64,000 nucleotides of DNA from Adiantum capillus-veneris (taxonomy: Eukaryota; Streptophyta; Polypodiopsida; Polypodiales; Pteridaceae). The stretch lies in contig CM043959.1 in NCBI GenBank assembly GCA_014529385.2, positions 91,615,529 through 91,679,528 of the forward strand. The letters run 5' to 3'. Within the stretch, counting starts at the first letter, position 1, and every line of letters starts with the position of its first letter. Position numbers and translations under genes: made by a program. Below the pieces are notes generated by a model that searched no databases, had not been told where the DNA came from, and saw nothing but the letters and a program-made list of their open reading frames with translations. Of this stretch, positions 1 through 11,217 are shown piece after piece.

Positions 1-729
1 TGTGTATATTTTTTCACTATTGTGATTTTTTCCTTCCTACATCTATTCTCTTTTACTCTCATAAATTAGAACACCAAAAATATTCATCTTTTTATGGTAG
101 ACTTATAATGAGAGAGATTTATTTTGACCCCTTTATATTTTTCCCACCTATACTATTTATATTTGACATGCACATATTTTTTTGACCCCTCAATATTTGA
201 TTTTCTTAGTTGTACTATTCACTTATATCATGATCTCAACAATATCTTCAATTATAGACCTACCAAATAAGGTCAAGGGTATGTGGAATGCATGCATGCA
301 CCATGGAGAGCTCACTCTTGCAGGTATTCAAAAGAATCATCCAAAGAAGGACGTCACAAGGACCTTGTGCAGTGGAAAAAACAGTCGGTTTTGCCGAATT
401 TTTAAAGATCACATGCTCCCCGAATTTGAAAAAGTGATACAAACAAAAGTTGTAGCTCAAGAGCTGCACTTTTACCTCAAAATTTTTCATATTTTTTTGA
501 GCTACGAGCTGTGAGCTAGGAGTTTATTTGTGGACCCCAGTTTGCCCATGCTATGCAGCCACACTCCCTCTTCCACTTTATCATTTTCCTCTTTCACACA
601 CACCTCTCTACTCATCATCCCCACCTCTCTCACCACTCCTCTCTGCACCCTACTCACCTTCTTCTAAACCTTGAAGAATAAGAGAAACCATGGTGAACTC
701 ATGTTCCTACACACACTTCCATTCCAAAA

Positions 730-930
730 TTGACCACCTAGTCTCATTTTTCCTCATCCATATTACCCATATCTATCAAAAAACCATAAAATTTCAGCCT
801 CTTCTCTTGAAAGACAGCATCATGGTGATTGATTACTCATATTCAATTACCTTGGCTGCCAAAGGAAGGTCAAGAGTGAAAAAAATGTACCGTCAAAGTT
901 AGTGGACCGTCAACAAGCGTCAAAATTGAC
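730..930 (+). promoter_or_regulatory. Cluster of W-box cores (TTGAC) in LTR U3
   Basis: TTGACC or its complement occurs at 730-735 and 868-873, and TTGAC/GTCAA cores occur at 892-896, 909-913, 919-923 and 926-930. The cluster lies about 330 bases upstream of the TATA-like site and is repeated in the 3' LTR. TTGAC is the core bound by plant WRKY factors, and some stress-induced plant retrotransposons carry comparable U3 motifs. Regulation here is inferred from the motifs alone. Confidence 0.4.
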
Positions 931-1918
931 CCTACTCAAGACACTTGGAGCATCAACATTGTAAGAAATCCATGTTTTCTTACCTATTAAGAGTTTTTTC
1001 TTCCTTATTTGTATCCTACTTGGATACTCCCATTGTAAATATCCAAGTCCATTTGTAAATCAATAAAATAACTAACTCTACTAATTTACTAACACTAACC
1101 TACTATGAAAAGTCCTATCACCTCCACTTCTCTCCTCTCTCTCTTCTTCATCTATCCACACCAATTTCTTGATAATTCCAAGCAAAATAAATTAGATAAG
1201 TGCTGAAAATCTAACCCAACCATGGTTAGAGGAGTAACCCTAGCCTTCAAAATTGCTACAAAAGGAGGGTGTAGCTAGCACAAAGGGAGAGCCATAAGCA
1301 AGAGCACTATGCTATATCTTGAGAAGCCAAGCTCAACCTCTCTAGAAGGAGCTCTTGAGTGGAAGCTCATTGTCGTATGCTTGTGCATGTGTTGTAATAG
1401 GGGTGATTAGCACGGGAACTCTATGCCATTGTAAGAGAGAGAGCGATCATTCAATTGAGAGTGGAAAATCTATCATTCCTCCTACTAGTGTAAGCCCAAC
1501 ATTTGCTAAATCAAGGAGGGTGGATTTGGACTAAGCTTGGATACTTTGTCTCTCTTCCAACGTGAAGTAATGGACAACAATGATGTGTAAGTGTCTTGGT
1601 GATATTTTTAGTTCTTGATAGCTTGTGTCTGGGTGTTGTCATCAATTTAGCCATAAATCCCACATATTGTAAGAGGGCGATAGGGTGGAGAGGACTCCCC
1701 TGGCCTTAAGACAGTGATTGGGGTGGCTTTTCTTGTGATGTGTCGTGGTGAAATTTACTCAAGCTATGTTGAACAAATACTAATCTCACTTTGATCGGTC
1801 ATGATAGATTTGTAAGAAGGTATTAATGCAACAAGCACCCCCTCCCTCTTCTCTCTCTTTCTTACATATATAAGTGTGTTTGCTTGATTATTGCCGATAA
1901 ATTTCAAAGCAACCCGAG

Positions 1919-2018
<100 letters not shown>

Positions 2019-2195
2019 ACGCGTCCTAGTTCGCATCCAAAACTAGGCGGTGCCCCAAATTTGTGTAGGGTTAGGTTGCGGGTTTGTGTGTGTGTTTGTT
2101 GTTTTTTCCAACCCCAACCCAATTGAGCAGCACGGGAGCCTACAAGGGTGCTTAGAGGCCACTCTTCTTGTTGCCCACCCCGGACCGCCCCAAAT

Positions 2196-2213
2196 TGGTG
2201 CCCCCACTGAGGA
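2196..2213 (+). other. Primer-binding site of element A
   Basis: Three bases after the LTR end, the sequence TGGTGCCCCCACTGAGGA starts with TGG, the complement of a tRNA CCA end. Position and sequence type fit a minus-strand primer site. I did not identify the tRNA; it is not initiator methionine tRNA. Confidence 0.6.
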
Positions 2214-2267
2214 CGGCTTGTGTATGTTTTGTGAAGGCTCAACCTTTAGCATAATCAAGTAGCTTGC

Positions 2268-2480
2268 ATGAATCACGAGAATTTGTATGATCCTTTCATT
2301 CCGATTGCAAGGCAAAAGGTACACATAATTCTTAGTACTAAGTTGCAATTTCAACGAGTAATTCGTAGAATTTTAGGTTCTCTTAGGTTAGCCGAAATAA
2401 ACACTTCGGTAAATCCTTTTATTTTGCCTCTCATTAGGTACGATCTTAGTTTTGATGTATATATCTTTGTCCTATTTTAG
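2268..2480 (+). CDS. Accessory ORF A1 of element A (first of a duplicated pair)
   Basis: A 70-codon ORF just downstream of the primer site, product unknown. It resembles the next ORF (2502-2714): both are 70 residues, share a spaced pattern of I, LS, K and F residues in the middle, and end in nearly the same block (NPFILPLIRYDLSFDVYIFV against QPVILPLINYHTSFDVHVFI). The two lie in the same frame, separated by a TAG and about 20 bases. The end is hydrophobic but too short to call a membrane segment. Preserved length and similarity suggest a real duplicated peptide gene; no function is proposed. Confidence 0.5.
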   Translation: MNHENLYDPFIPIARQKVHIILSTKLQFQRVIRRILGSLRLAEINTSVNPFILPLIRYDLSFDVYIFVLF

Positions 2481-2501
2481 GCATTAGGTTATGTATAGAG
2501 C

Positions 2502-2714
2502 ATGGATAATGGCCCAGAAATTTTCCCTTTTTACTTCACACCACATATTAGGATAAATATTGCACTTAGTAGAAAGATACATTTTGAGCAGCCTATGGTG
2601 TTTATGTTTGGGGCTGAAAGAACAGGAAAAATTCTTGCATCTCCACAACCTGTCATTCTACCTCTCATCAACTACCACACTTCTTTTGATGTACATGTGT
2701 TCATTTTATTTTAA
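2502..2714 (+). CDS. Accessory ORF A2 of element A (second copy)
   Basis: A 70-codon ORF starting with MDNGPEIFPF, recognisably a diverged copy of 2268-2480, with the matching C-terminal block VILPLINYHTSFDVHVFILF. It is in the same frame as the first copy. Tandem placement before gag argues against chance. The family is unknown to me. Confidence 0.5.
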   Translation: MDNGPEIFPFYFTPHIRINIALSRKIHFEQPMVFMFGAERTGKILASPQPVILPLINYHTSFDVHVFILF

Positions 2715-2790
2715 AATGAAGTGCAGCCAAACAAAATAGTGTGTATGTTGGCTTTTTGTTTGTCCACATTTGTTACAAAAATAAAAAAAA

Positions 2791-3297
2791 ATGATCATTT
2801 GTTCTAACAAGGAGTGTGTGTGCAGTGAAAATTCAATACTTAGAGATCTAGCTCTATTATCGATTGAGTTGCAGGAGCAGGTAGTAAAGCGTCTCCCTCA
2901 TAACAAGAGGGTGGTGAAGCTAAGACGAATGGTCCTGCGTGTGGATTCCATTTTCTTTTTGCTGTTGGGCACTAAGGAAGAGCATACATTCATCCAAATA
3001 GTGTGTGCCCTAAGATTGGTAAATAGAGTGAAATTTGGTGTTTGGTGAGTGCATTTCACCATTGAGGAAGACTCTTCAGGAAACGTGCGGCCAGAGTTCA
3101 TGCTTCATAGACTCACATTTGGTGAATTTTTCCCTCATTTGCGTCTTATTAATAGTCTTCCTTTCACTTTCAACAAAGGGGATAGGGAGCTATTTAGGGC
3201 TTGTCTTAATAAAGAGAGCATCGAGAAGATTGCAAATTTGTATAAATTCTCATCCTTCTCTACTTTCTATGACACTTTGTTCATAGAGACATTGTAA
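2791..3297 (+). pseudogene. Accessory ORF B1 of element A, interrupted by one TGA
   Basis: Reading frame 2791-3048 continues in the same frame to 3297 after a single TGA at 3046-3048. Read across the stop, it aligns with the next ORF (3344-3802). Shared blocks include VVKRLPH against IVRRLPH, FIQIVCALRLVNRVKF against FIQTACALGIVEQVQF, and LINSLPFTF against LINSLPFCF. It is therefore the first member of a second tandem pair, now carrying a nonsense codon unless read through. Function unknown. Confidence 0.55.
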
Positions 3298-3343
3298 ATC
3301 TCTTGATGCTTATAAATGATTTAACCATAATCCTAAGGAGTTT

Positions 3344-3802
3344 TTGTCCAAGAGTTTTATTGCACAAGTGGAGTCTTTAAATCTTGCAAGCTTGATTGGA
3401 CTTGAGGAGGATGTTATTTATGAAATTGTGAGAAGGTTGCCTCATTCCGACTATGTGGAACTCGAAGGAAAGGAGCTCCTAGTCAATTGCTACTTTCTCA
3501 CAGCCTTCAACGAGCATGAAGATCTAGTTTTTATACAAACCGCTTGTGCATTGGGAATTGTAGAGCAAGTGCAATTCATTACTTGGGACGTGGTTGCTCT
3601 TCTAGATCTAGAAAATGAATTTTTAGATATTTTTGTATATCGTCTTAGCTTTGAAGAATTTCAACCCTTCTTAGAGCTCATAAATAGTCTACCCTTTTGT
3701 TTTGATCAAACAAATCGAGACCTCATTGAAGCTTGGATAGCTGAAGAAGAAAACCTAGAGTGGTACTTTCTTACTTCTTCATTTGCAGGCGAGTGGTTCT
3801 AA
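3344..3802 (+). CDS. Accessory ORF B2 of element A (intact copy of the duplicated pair)
   Basis: About 150 codons open in frame between a TGA at 3317 and the stop at 3800-3802; no ATG lies near the left end, so the start is uncertain (TTG at 3344, or joining by splicing or frameshift). The product is acidic and leucine-rich, with blocks EEDVIYEIVRRLPH and FEEFQPFLELINSLPFCF. It is homologous to 2791-3297 in another frame. The start loosely recalls an F-box helix, but the rest does not follow that domain. It lies 50 bases before gag. Confidence 0.5.
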   Translation: MSKSFIAQVESLNLASLIGLEEDVIYEIVRRLPHSDYVELEGKELLVNCYFLTAFNEHEDLVFIQTACALGIVEQVQFITWDVVALLDLENEFLDIFVYRLSFEEFQPFLELINSLPFCFDQTNRDLIEAWIAEEENLEWYFLTSSFAGEWF

Positions 3803-3851
3803 ATTTCTATTGTATCCCATGTTACAACTCGTGTTGTAATCTTTCATAATA

Positions 3852-4463
3852 ATGGAAAGCCAACGCCAAATGTCCGGATACCCTCTTTTCTTTGGAGAGC
3901 CTGGAGAGGATGCAGAATTATTTTTAGCAAATTTCAAGATGTCTTGTCGTATCAAGAGGATAGTAACTGATCAAGAACGTGTAGAGATGTTTGAGGTGGT
4001 CCTTAGGAAAGATGTTAGCACTTGGTTTGACTCTTTGGCTGAGGAAGTTAAAGGGAATTACACGGAAGTTGTGAATCATTTCAAGAGATACTTCTTTGAT
4101 CCCCAAAACACTCAAAAACTATGGCAAGACATTGTTTCTCATAAGCAAAAGGATTTAGATGACTACTACTTGTACAAGCAAGAGTTTCTACGTCTTTGGG
4201 CTCTATGGATACGAAATGTTGCTAACCCTGGTGATGGTGCAGAATTTCTAAAGAAGGAGAGATTCATAGCTGGACTCTTTCCTGATCTTAAGGTAAAGGT
4301 GGAGGCGGATGCACCTGCCACCTATGATGCAGCTGAAATTAGAGCTTCCAAGAAGTATAGGAAACTCAAGTTCCTAAAGGGAGAGGTTCCAATAGAAGGT
4401 CTTAGACCCAAAGGTAAGTCACAAGCATCAACATCTAGGGAGCTTCCTGAGGTAAAAAGATAA
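3852..4463 (+). CDS. gag: Gag of element A
   Basis: 203 residues beginning MESQRQMSGY. The central part fits the plant retrotransposon gag fold: a PLFFGEPGEDAELFLANF start, a W-F-D-S-L block around residues 58-62, then YTEVVNHFKRYF and a DDYYLYKQEFLRLW block. It would form the particle in the cytoplasm. The C-terminus is lysine-rich, with no CCHC knuckle before the stop, and the protein is short for a gag. The pol frame overlaps its end, in the -1 frame. Confidence 0.85.
   Translation: MESQRQMSGYPLFFGEPGEDAELFLANFKMSCRIKRIVTDQERVEMFEVVLRKDVSTWFDSLAEEVKGNYTEVVNHFKRYFFDPQNTQKLWQDIVSHKQKDLDDYYLYKQEFLRLWALWIRNVANPGDGAEFLKKERFIAGLFPDLKVKVEADAPATYDAAEIRASKKYRKLKFLKGEVPIEGLRPKGKSQASTSRELPEVKR
4451..4463 (+). 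other. Gag/pol overlap in the -1 frame
   Basis: Gag stops at 4461-4463, while the pol frame (-1 relative to gag) opens right after a TGA at 4448-4450, leaving a 13-base A-rich overlap. Pol can be read from here through 4508 without a stop, so its first ATG need not be the start. This suggests -1 frameshift expression, but I see no perfect slippery heptamer in the gag frame, so a mutational frameshift remains possible. Confidence 0.35.
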
Positions 4464-4507
4464 AGATAAAAGAGAGTGTTCCGGTTGTAAAAATTGCACA
4501 TGCTGAA

Positions 4508-6244
4508 ATGAATGAGGATATTACACCTGTGCTAGATTGTTACATCAAAGGAAGATTGGTTAGGAAAGGTCTAGTGGATGGGGGTGCACAAATTTGCATC
4601 ATGACAGAAGGACACATGCAAAGACTAGGCATGCACATCCATGAGACACCTGAAATTAAAGTCAAAATGGCAAACAATAGCAAGGCTAGGTGCATAGGCC
4701 TTTCTAAAAATGTTTTTGTGGAGGCCTTTGGCATTAAGAAGGCAGTGGATTTTTATGTTATGTCTACGAAAGGAAATGGTTATCCATTTATCCTAGGGAG
4801 ACCATGGCTAATGAAAATGCGAGCTTTGCAGGATTGGGAGAGTGGAAAGCTAATTTGCAGGAATGACAATCATAAGAAGGTTGTCTTTGACATGAAGGAG
4901 CAACACCAAGAGGATCTCCATGAAGAATCATCTCAAAGTGAGACGGAGGAAGGCTGGACCGATAGCACTTCAGAAGGAGAAAGTAGCGGCAGCATTACTG
5001 AAGAGGAGTCTTCCATCGAATTCATGGGGGTAAGGTTTAATCCAAACAACCAAGAGACCTTTTGCCCAGGTTTGGAAGAGGTAGGTTCCCAAGAGAACCA
5101 AATAGTGGAAGATGAAAGAATGCTAGAAGATATGCTATCTACAACACTTACAAAGGATGAAAGAGAGGAGTTCAAATGTGTGCTAAGGAAATTTCCTAGG
5201 CTTTTTGCTAAAGACTACACCGATGTGCGTGGAGTAGATGCTGTTCAACACAAAATTGAGTTGAAGCTAGAGGCCACACCTAAGGCTCAGAAGCTACGAA
5301 GGCTAGGAGTCATCAAGGAACAGGCTTTACTCAAGGAGGTAAGAAAGCTTCTAGCAGCAGGTTTCATTTATCCAGTGGAGAATTCAGAGTGGGTCTCTCC
5401 CGTTGTTGTCACTCCTAAGAAAAATGGCAAGTGGAGGATGTGTGTGGATTACCGTCCACTCAATGAGGCAACAAAAAGAGATCACTTTCCCCTCCCATTT
5501 CAAGATGAGATACTAAATGAGGTAGCTGGTCATGAGAAGTACACTGTGTGTGATGGCTACTCGGGTTACTTTCAAATAGTTATCGCATTGGAAGATCAGT
5601 TAAAAACAACCTTCATCACTCCTTGGGGTTGTTATGCTTTTAGAGTCATGCCATTTGGTCTGAAAAATGCTCCTGCAACATTCCAACGTTTCATGAACAT
5701 GGTGTTTCAAGCATTCTTTGGAAAGTCCATTAGGGTTTTTATTGATGATTTTTGCATTTATAGCTCAAAATCATTGCATCTACAAAGGGTAGAAGAAGGT
5801 TTAAAGAAGCTCTATGACATGGGAGGTCAACTCAACCCCAACAAGTGTCACATAGGTGAGGATGAAGTGATCTTGCTTGGTCACAAGGTTTCCTATAAAG
5901 GCATTGAGGTGGATCCTTCAAAGGCAAAGGCTCTTATTGAGCTCCCATCACCCAAGAATCTCAAAGAGGTCATCTCATTCATTCAAAAGGTGAAGTATAT
6001 GTCACGCTTTATTCACTTAGCTTCGGAGCTGCTTCATCCTTTGCAAAAGTTGACACAACAAGTAGAATTTGCATGGTATGATGAGCTTGAAGAGTACTTT
6101 TGTAACATTAAAGTCATTTTGTCAAAGCTACCGACACTCATGCCTCCTTGTTGGGAGTACACATTCTTTGTTAGCTCTAGTGTTGGGAAGGAAATGATTG
6201 GTGCAGCTTTATTACAACAAGATCCCCACAGTACCAGGATGTGA
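4508..6244 (+). CDS. pol: Pol of element A, first part: protease and reverse transcriptase
   Basis: 578 codons from the first ATG. The aspartic protease has the active-site block LVDGGAQICIM (D24-G25-G26; a DGG variant is common in plant Ty3) and a later PFILGRPWL motif. An acidic serine-rich linker (about 140-200) follows. The reverse transcriptase has KNGKWRMCVDYRPLNEA, a CDGYSGYFQI block, MPFGLKNAPATFQRFMN and the catalytic FIDD at about 411-414. It copies element RNA to DNA in the particle. The frame ends at TGA 6242-6244 at the start of the first RNase H and continues in the same frame beyond, so a single nonsense codon splits pol. Confidence 0.92.
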   Translation: MNEDITPVLDCYIKGRLVRKGLVDGGAQICIMTEGHMQRLGMHIHETPEIKVKMANNSKARCIGLSKNVFVEAFGIKKAVDFYVMSTKGNGYPFILGRPWLMKMRALQDWESGKLICRNDNHKKVVFDMKEQHQEDLHEESSQSETEEGWTDSTSEGESSGSITEEESSIEFMGVRFNPNNQETFCPGLEEVGSQENQIVEDERMLEDMLSTTLTKDEREEFKCVLRKFPRLFAKDYTDVRGVDAVQHKIELKLEATPKAQKLRRLGVIKEQALLKEVRKLLAAGFIYPVENSEWVSPVVVTPKKNGKWRMCVDYRPLNEATKRDHFPLPFQDEILNEVAGHEKYTVCDGYSGYFQIVIALEDQLKTTFITPWGCYAFRVMPFGLKNAPATFQRFMNMVFQAFFGKSIRVFIDDFCIYSSKSLHLQRVEEGLKKLYDMGGQLNPNKCHIGEDEVILLGHKVSYKGIEVDPSKAKALIELPSPKNLKEVISFIQKVKYMSRFIHLASELLHPLQKLTQQVEFAWYDELEEYFCNIKVILSKLPTLMPPCWEYTFFVSSSVGKEMIGAALLQQDPHSTRM

Positions 6245-7999
6245 CCCATCTACTTTGCTAGTAGGGTCATGAATGCCTTGGAAAGAGGCTACACAGAAGC
6301 AGAACTCATGATGCTTTCTCTCATGTTTGCGGTGAGAAATTTTAGATCCTACTTGCTACCAAAACCTTTTGTAATTATCACTGCACAAAATTTGTTCCCT
6401 TGGGTGTCATCTCAAATGAATCTTAGTACTAGGATCTCAAAGTGGATTATGGAGTTGCAAGAGTTTCAATACTCTTTCAAAGTAGAAGATAGTGTGCGTG
6501 CACAATTGGCAGGGATCCTTACTTATAGGATACATGAGAAGGAGATTAAGGTGCCTGAAGTAAAGACCCTACCATTGCCACCACCTAAAAGTATTCCTAA
6601 TGCTTTTACCTTGTTCTTTGATGGAGATTTTCGACGAGCCACAGGAAAAGCAAGGGGAGGGCTAGTATTGCTCAACCCAAGTGGGGAGGTGGTCATGAAA
6701 GAGAAGGTCAATCTACCAGGTTCAACTAGCAACAATGAAGCAGAATACGACACACTACTTCATGGTTTGAAGATGTGCATTGGCCAAGGGATACAACGTC
6801 TCATGGTAAAGGGAGATGCACTTCTCATTGTTAAACAGATTTTAGGCATTTGGGCATGCAAGAATGAAAGCTTACGGACAAAAGTTCATGCCATTCGTAG
6901 GATGTTTAATCACTTTAAAGAAGTGCAACTATATCATATTCCTAGGAAACAAAATGAAGATGCTGATTTACTTGCACAACAAGCAGTTACATGTGTTGAG
7001 AAAGAAGTGCAGGTCATCATGGTGGCAGCAACTGTCAAGAAACTGAGATACCAGGGATTGGAGTCATTGACTCCCATTATTAGCTACATTTTGGAGGGTG
7101 AGTTTCCGCAAGACTTCACGAAGGCTCAGAAGAGGAGACTCATGAAAAAGGAAAGCGTGTATCTCTTCCTAGAAGGACCCCTCTATCAAAGAGGGAAGGA
7201 TCAATTGTGCAGAAGAGTACCAACTATCAAGGAGATTCCAGCCATTCTAAAAGGTTTGCATGAAGAGGCATGTGGTGGTCATTTTGCCCAAGAGTTAACT
7301 GTAAAGAAGATTTTTCTTGCAGGGTATGTTTGGCCAAGTCTGCATGTGGATGTCCAACATTGGTGTAAAAGTTGTCACAATTGTCAGGTAAATGGGAATA
7401 GAAGATTGGTGTATGGTCCAAGGCAAATCGTGCTTGCAAATGGACCCTTTGAAAAATGGGGCATTGATGCTATGGGTCCATTGCCTAGGAGTAAAAATGG
7501 GAAATCGTATATCTTGGTGGCCATAGACTACATGACGAGATGGGTAGAAGCACAAAGTGTGGCAAAGATAAATGAGAGGACAGTGAGCAAATTTTTCTAC
7601 ACTCACATTTGTTGTAGATTTGGCACACCTTTGGAGATTGTTTTTGATAATGGTCCAGGGTTTAGAAAGGGCTTGCTCACAGAGGTCTGTGAAGAACTTC
7701 ACATTCTACATCATCATAGTACACCCTACTATCCCCAATCCAATGGTCTGGTAGAAAAAGCTAATGGTGTCATTGCAGGCATCATTAGGAAGATGGTGAG
7801 AAACAAGACAAAGTTGTGGGATGACTTCTTGGATGGTGCCTTGTGGGCGTATCGAACCACATATAGGGAATCCACGGAGTTTACACCATTTCACTTGGTC
7901 TATGGTCAAGAGGCTTTACAACCAATTGAGCTCAACATCCCAACAATACGACTTCATGGCAAAGCAGCACAAGATGATCAAGAAGCATGGATGGATTGA
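6245..7999 (+). pseudogene. pol: Pol of element A, second part: RNase H, second RNase H, integrase
   Basis: Same frame as the protease/RT part, after one TGA. From the ATG at 6269, residues 1-85 finish the first RNase H (ERGYTEAELMMLSLMFAV). Residues about 113-245 form a second RNase H with D118, a NNEAEY block at 155-160 and D183. This is followed by an integrase zinc domain (H331, H338, C369, C372) and a catalytic core with D400, D460 and E496 (DX35E). Paired RNases H mark Tat-type elements. The frame stops at 7997-7999, but the next ~80 bases in frame still encode a plausible linker, so a frameshift follows shortly after. Confidence 0.9.
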
Positions 8000-8022
8000 C
8001 TTCTTACCTTAGCTGAGCTTGA

Positions 8023-8481
8023 GTGGAAAAGAGAAGCAGCATACGAGTGCTACAAGAGGAAGCTACGCAGGCGAAGGAGAAGCTTGACAAGAAACTAAAG
8101 GACACAGGCATCAATGAAGGAGATCTTGTGCTAAGGTATGACAATCGACTCGACAATCGTTTTGATGCCAAATTTGAAACTAGATGGCAAGGGCCATACA
8201 TAGTTAAGAAGGCTTTCAATTCAAGTTACTATCAACTTATGGAATTGAATGGGAAAGAGCACTCCAGGAAGGTAAATGGGTATCTCTTGAAGCCTTATTT
8301 GAGTCGTCTTCTACCAAAGTATCTACCAAAGATCTGTCAAAAGGCAGCTATCTCATGTAGGTATTGTTTCGTGAAGCATGAGTGTAACTCAAACCAAATT
8401 TCTGAGGGGCCAAACAATGAAGACCTCGTCAAGGACTCTGAAGCACTCTCTTTGGAAAAGATGCTCTATGATGGTACATGA
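8023..8481 (+). pseudogene. pol: Integrase C-terminal domain of element A (frameshifted)
   Basis: A 152-codon ORF in a different frame from the integrase core. The recognisable part is GDLVLRYDNRLDNRFDAKF, then RWQGPYIV and LKPYL, the SH3-like integrase C-terminal region that binds DNA. Frame 2 upstream encodes a plausible linker up to about 8060, so an indel around 8050-8075 separates core and tail. No chromodomain is visible. The stop lies shortly before the polypurine tract. Confidence 0.8.
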
Positions 8482-8496
8482 ATATACCATCATCAT

Positions 8497-8509
8497 GGGG
8501 GAGGGCTAA
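8497..8509 (+). other. Polypurine tract of element A
   Basis: GGGGGAGGGCTAA lies directly before TGATAGCC, the inferred 3' LTR start. Purine tracts here prime plus-strand DNA synthesis. The exact LTR start (8510) is inferred from the TG and cannot be confirmed because the matching 5' end is outside the window. Confidence 0.65.
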
Positions 8510-10244
8510 TGATAGCCGTTTTTTGGCTCTCCGTAATTGCCATAGTGAGTTAACCCACCCTACCAAAATCATCCAAACATTGTGGCTATCCCTACCATTT
8601 CACTGTATATAGGTGTGTGTGAGTTAGGGGACTTTTCCCATATCTTCATAAAAACCCTCAGCTAGCTAGTCACTGGGCTAGTTGAGCCAAAAAAATATAA
8701 AAATATAAAAATATAAAAAATATAATTATATTATGGCCCATTTGTGTGTAAATATTTCATTGTATATAGGGCCTAAATAAAAGGATTTTTCATAATTATT
8801 TTGGTATTTATTTAAATATTTCTACCTATGGTGTGTTATTTATGCTATGTACATTGACTCACCATTACCATATTTTTTCTTACCATTTTGCATACTCTTT
8901 ATTCCATTTAAAAATAATATCATGCAAGCTTCTCTTATTTTTGGTGTAACTCCATCCCAACAAAAATCCAAAAAAACTAATTTTATTTATGTGTATATTT
9001 TTTCACTATTGTGATTTTTTCCTTCCTACATCTATTCTCTTTTACTCTCATAAATTAGAACACCAAAAATATTCATCTTTTTATGGTAGACTTATAATGA
9101 GAGAGATTTATTTTGACCCCTTTATATTTTTTCCACCTATATTATTTATATTTGACATGTACATATTTTTTTAGACCCCTCAATATTTGATTTTCTTAGT
9201 TGTACTATTCACTTATATCATGATCTCAACAATATCTTCAATTATAGACCTACCAAATAAGGTCAAGGGTATGTGGAATGCATGCATGCACCATGGGGAG
9301 CTTACTTGGAGGTATTCAAAAGAATCATCCAAAGAAGGACGTCACAAGGACCTTGTGCAGTGGAAAAAACAGTCGGTTTTGCTGAATTTTTAAACATCAC
9401 ATGCTCCCCGAATTTGAAAAGGTGATACAAACAAAAGTTGTAGCTCGTGAGCTGAACTTTCACCTCAAATTGCTTCATATTTTTTTGAGCTACGAGCTGT
9501 GAGCTAGGATTTTATTTGTGGACCCCAGTTTGCCCATGCTATGCAGCCACACCCCCTCTTCCACTTTACCATTTTCCTCTTTCACACACACCTCTCCACT
9601 CATCATCCCCACCTCTCTCACCACTCCTCTCTGCACCCTACTCACCTTCTTCTAAACCTTGAAGAATAAGAGAAACCATCGTGAACTCATGTTTCCTACA
9701 CACACTTCCATTCCAAAATTGACCACCTAGTCTCATTTTTCCTCATCCATATTACCCATATCTATCAAAAAACCATAAAATTCAGCCTCTTCTCTTGAAA
9801 GACAGCATCATGGTGATTGATTACTCATATTCAATTACCTTGGCTCCCAAAGGAAGGTCAAGAGTGAAAAAAACGTACCGTCAAAGCTAGTGGACCGTCA
9901 ACAAGCGTCAAAATTGACCCTACTCAAGACACTTGGAGCATCAACATTGTAAGAAATCCATGTTTTCTTACCTATTAAGAGTTTTTTCTTCCTTATTTGT
10001 ATCCTACTTGGATACTCCCATTGTAAATATCCAATTCCATTTGTAAATCAATAAAATAACTAACTCTACTAATTTACTAACACTAACCTACTATGAAAAG
10101 TCCTATCACCTCCACTTCTCTCCTCTCTCTCTTCTTCATCTATCCACACCAACTTCTTGATAATTCCAAGCAAAAGAAATTAGATAAGTGTTGAAAATCT
10201 AACCCAACCATGGTTAGAGGAGTAACCCTAGCCTTCAAAATTGC

Positions 10245-10252
10245 TATAAAAG
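10245..10252 (+). promoter_or_regulatory. TATA box of element A 3' LTR
   Basis: TATAAAAG in the 3' LTR. The 5' LTR has TACAAAAG at the equivalent place (1257-1264), so the two LTRs may differ in promoter strength. Its position downstream of the W-box cluster fits a U3 promoter. Confidence 0.5.
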
Positions 10253-10907
10253 GAGGGTGTAGCTAGCACAGAGGGAGAGCCATAAGCAAGAGCACTATGC
10301 TATAGCTTGAGAAGCCAAGCTCAACCTCTCTAGAAGGAGCTCTTGAGTGGAAGCTCATTGTCGTATGCTTGTGCATGTGTTGTAATAGGGGTGATTAGCA
10401 CGGGAACTCTATGCCATTGTAAGAGAGAGAGCGATCATTCAATTGAGAGTGGAAAATCTATCATTCCTCCTACTAGTGTAAGCCCAACATTTGCTGAATC
10501 AAGGAGGGTGGATTTGGAGTAAGCTTGGATACTTTGTCTCTTTTCCAACGTGAAGTAATGGACAACAATGATGTGTAAGTGTCTTGGTGATATTTTTAGT
10601 TCTTGATAGCTTGTGTCTGGGTGTTGTCATCAATTTAGCCATAAATCCCACATATTGTAAGAGGGCGATAGGGTGGAGAGGACTCCCCTGGCCTTAAGAC
10701 AGTGATTGGGGTGGCTTTTCTTGTGATGTGTAGTGGTGAAATTTACTCGAGCTATGTTGAACAAATACTAATCTCACTTTGATCGGTCTTGACAGATTTG
10801 TAAGAAGGTATTAATGCAACAAGCACCCCCTCCCTCTTCTCTCTCTTTCTTACATATATAATTGTGTTTGCTTGATCATTGTCGATACATTTCAAAGCAG
10901 CCGAGCA

Positions 10908-11011
<104 letters not shown>

Positions 11012-11217
11012 GCGTCCTAGTTCGCATCCAAAACTAGGTGGTGCCCCAAATTTGTGTAGGGTTAGGTTGCGGGTTTGTGTGTGTGTTTGTTGTTTTTTCC
11101 AACCCCAACCCAATTGAGCAGCACGGGAGCCTACAAGGGTGCTTAGAGGCCACTCTTCTTGTTGCCCGCCCCGGACCGCCTCAACGCATACGTGTTTAAT
11201 ATAGAGATGATATCGAA

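Noticed and set aside
210-520. LTR ORF 182-514 as a gene
   Set aside because: It lies in U3, is disrupted in the 3' LTR copy, and has no domain. The GAGCT-rich inverted repeats at 448-520 may form a hairpin but are short.
3344-3802. F-box protein
   Set aside because: Only the first ~14 residues (EEDVIYEIVRRLPH) resemble an F-box helix; the conserved tryptophan end and substrate domain are missing.
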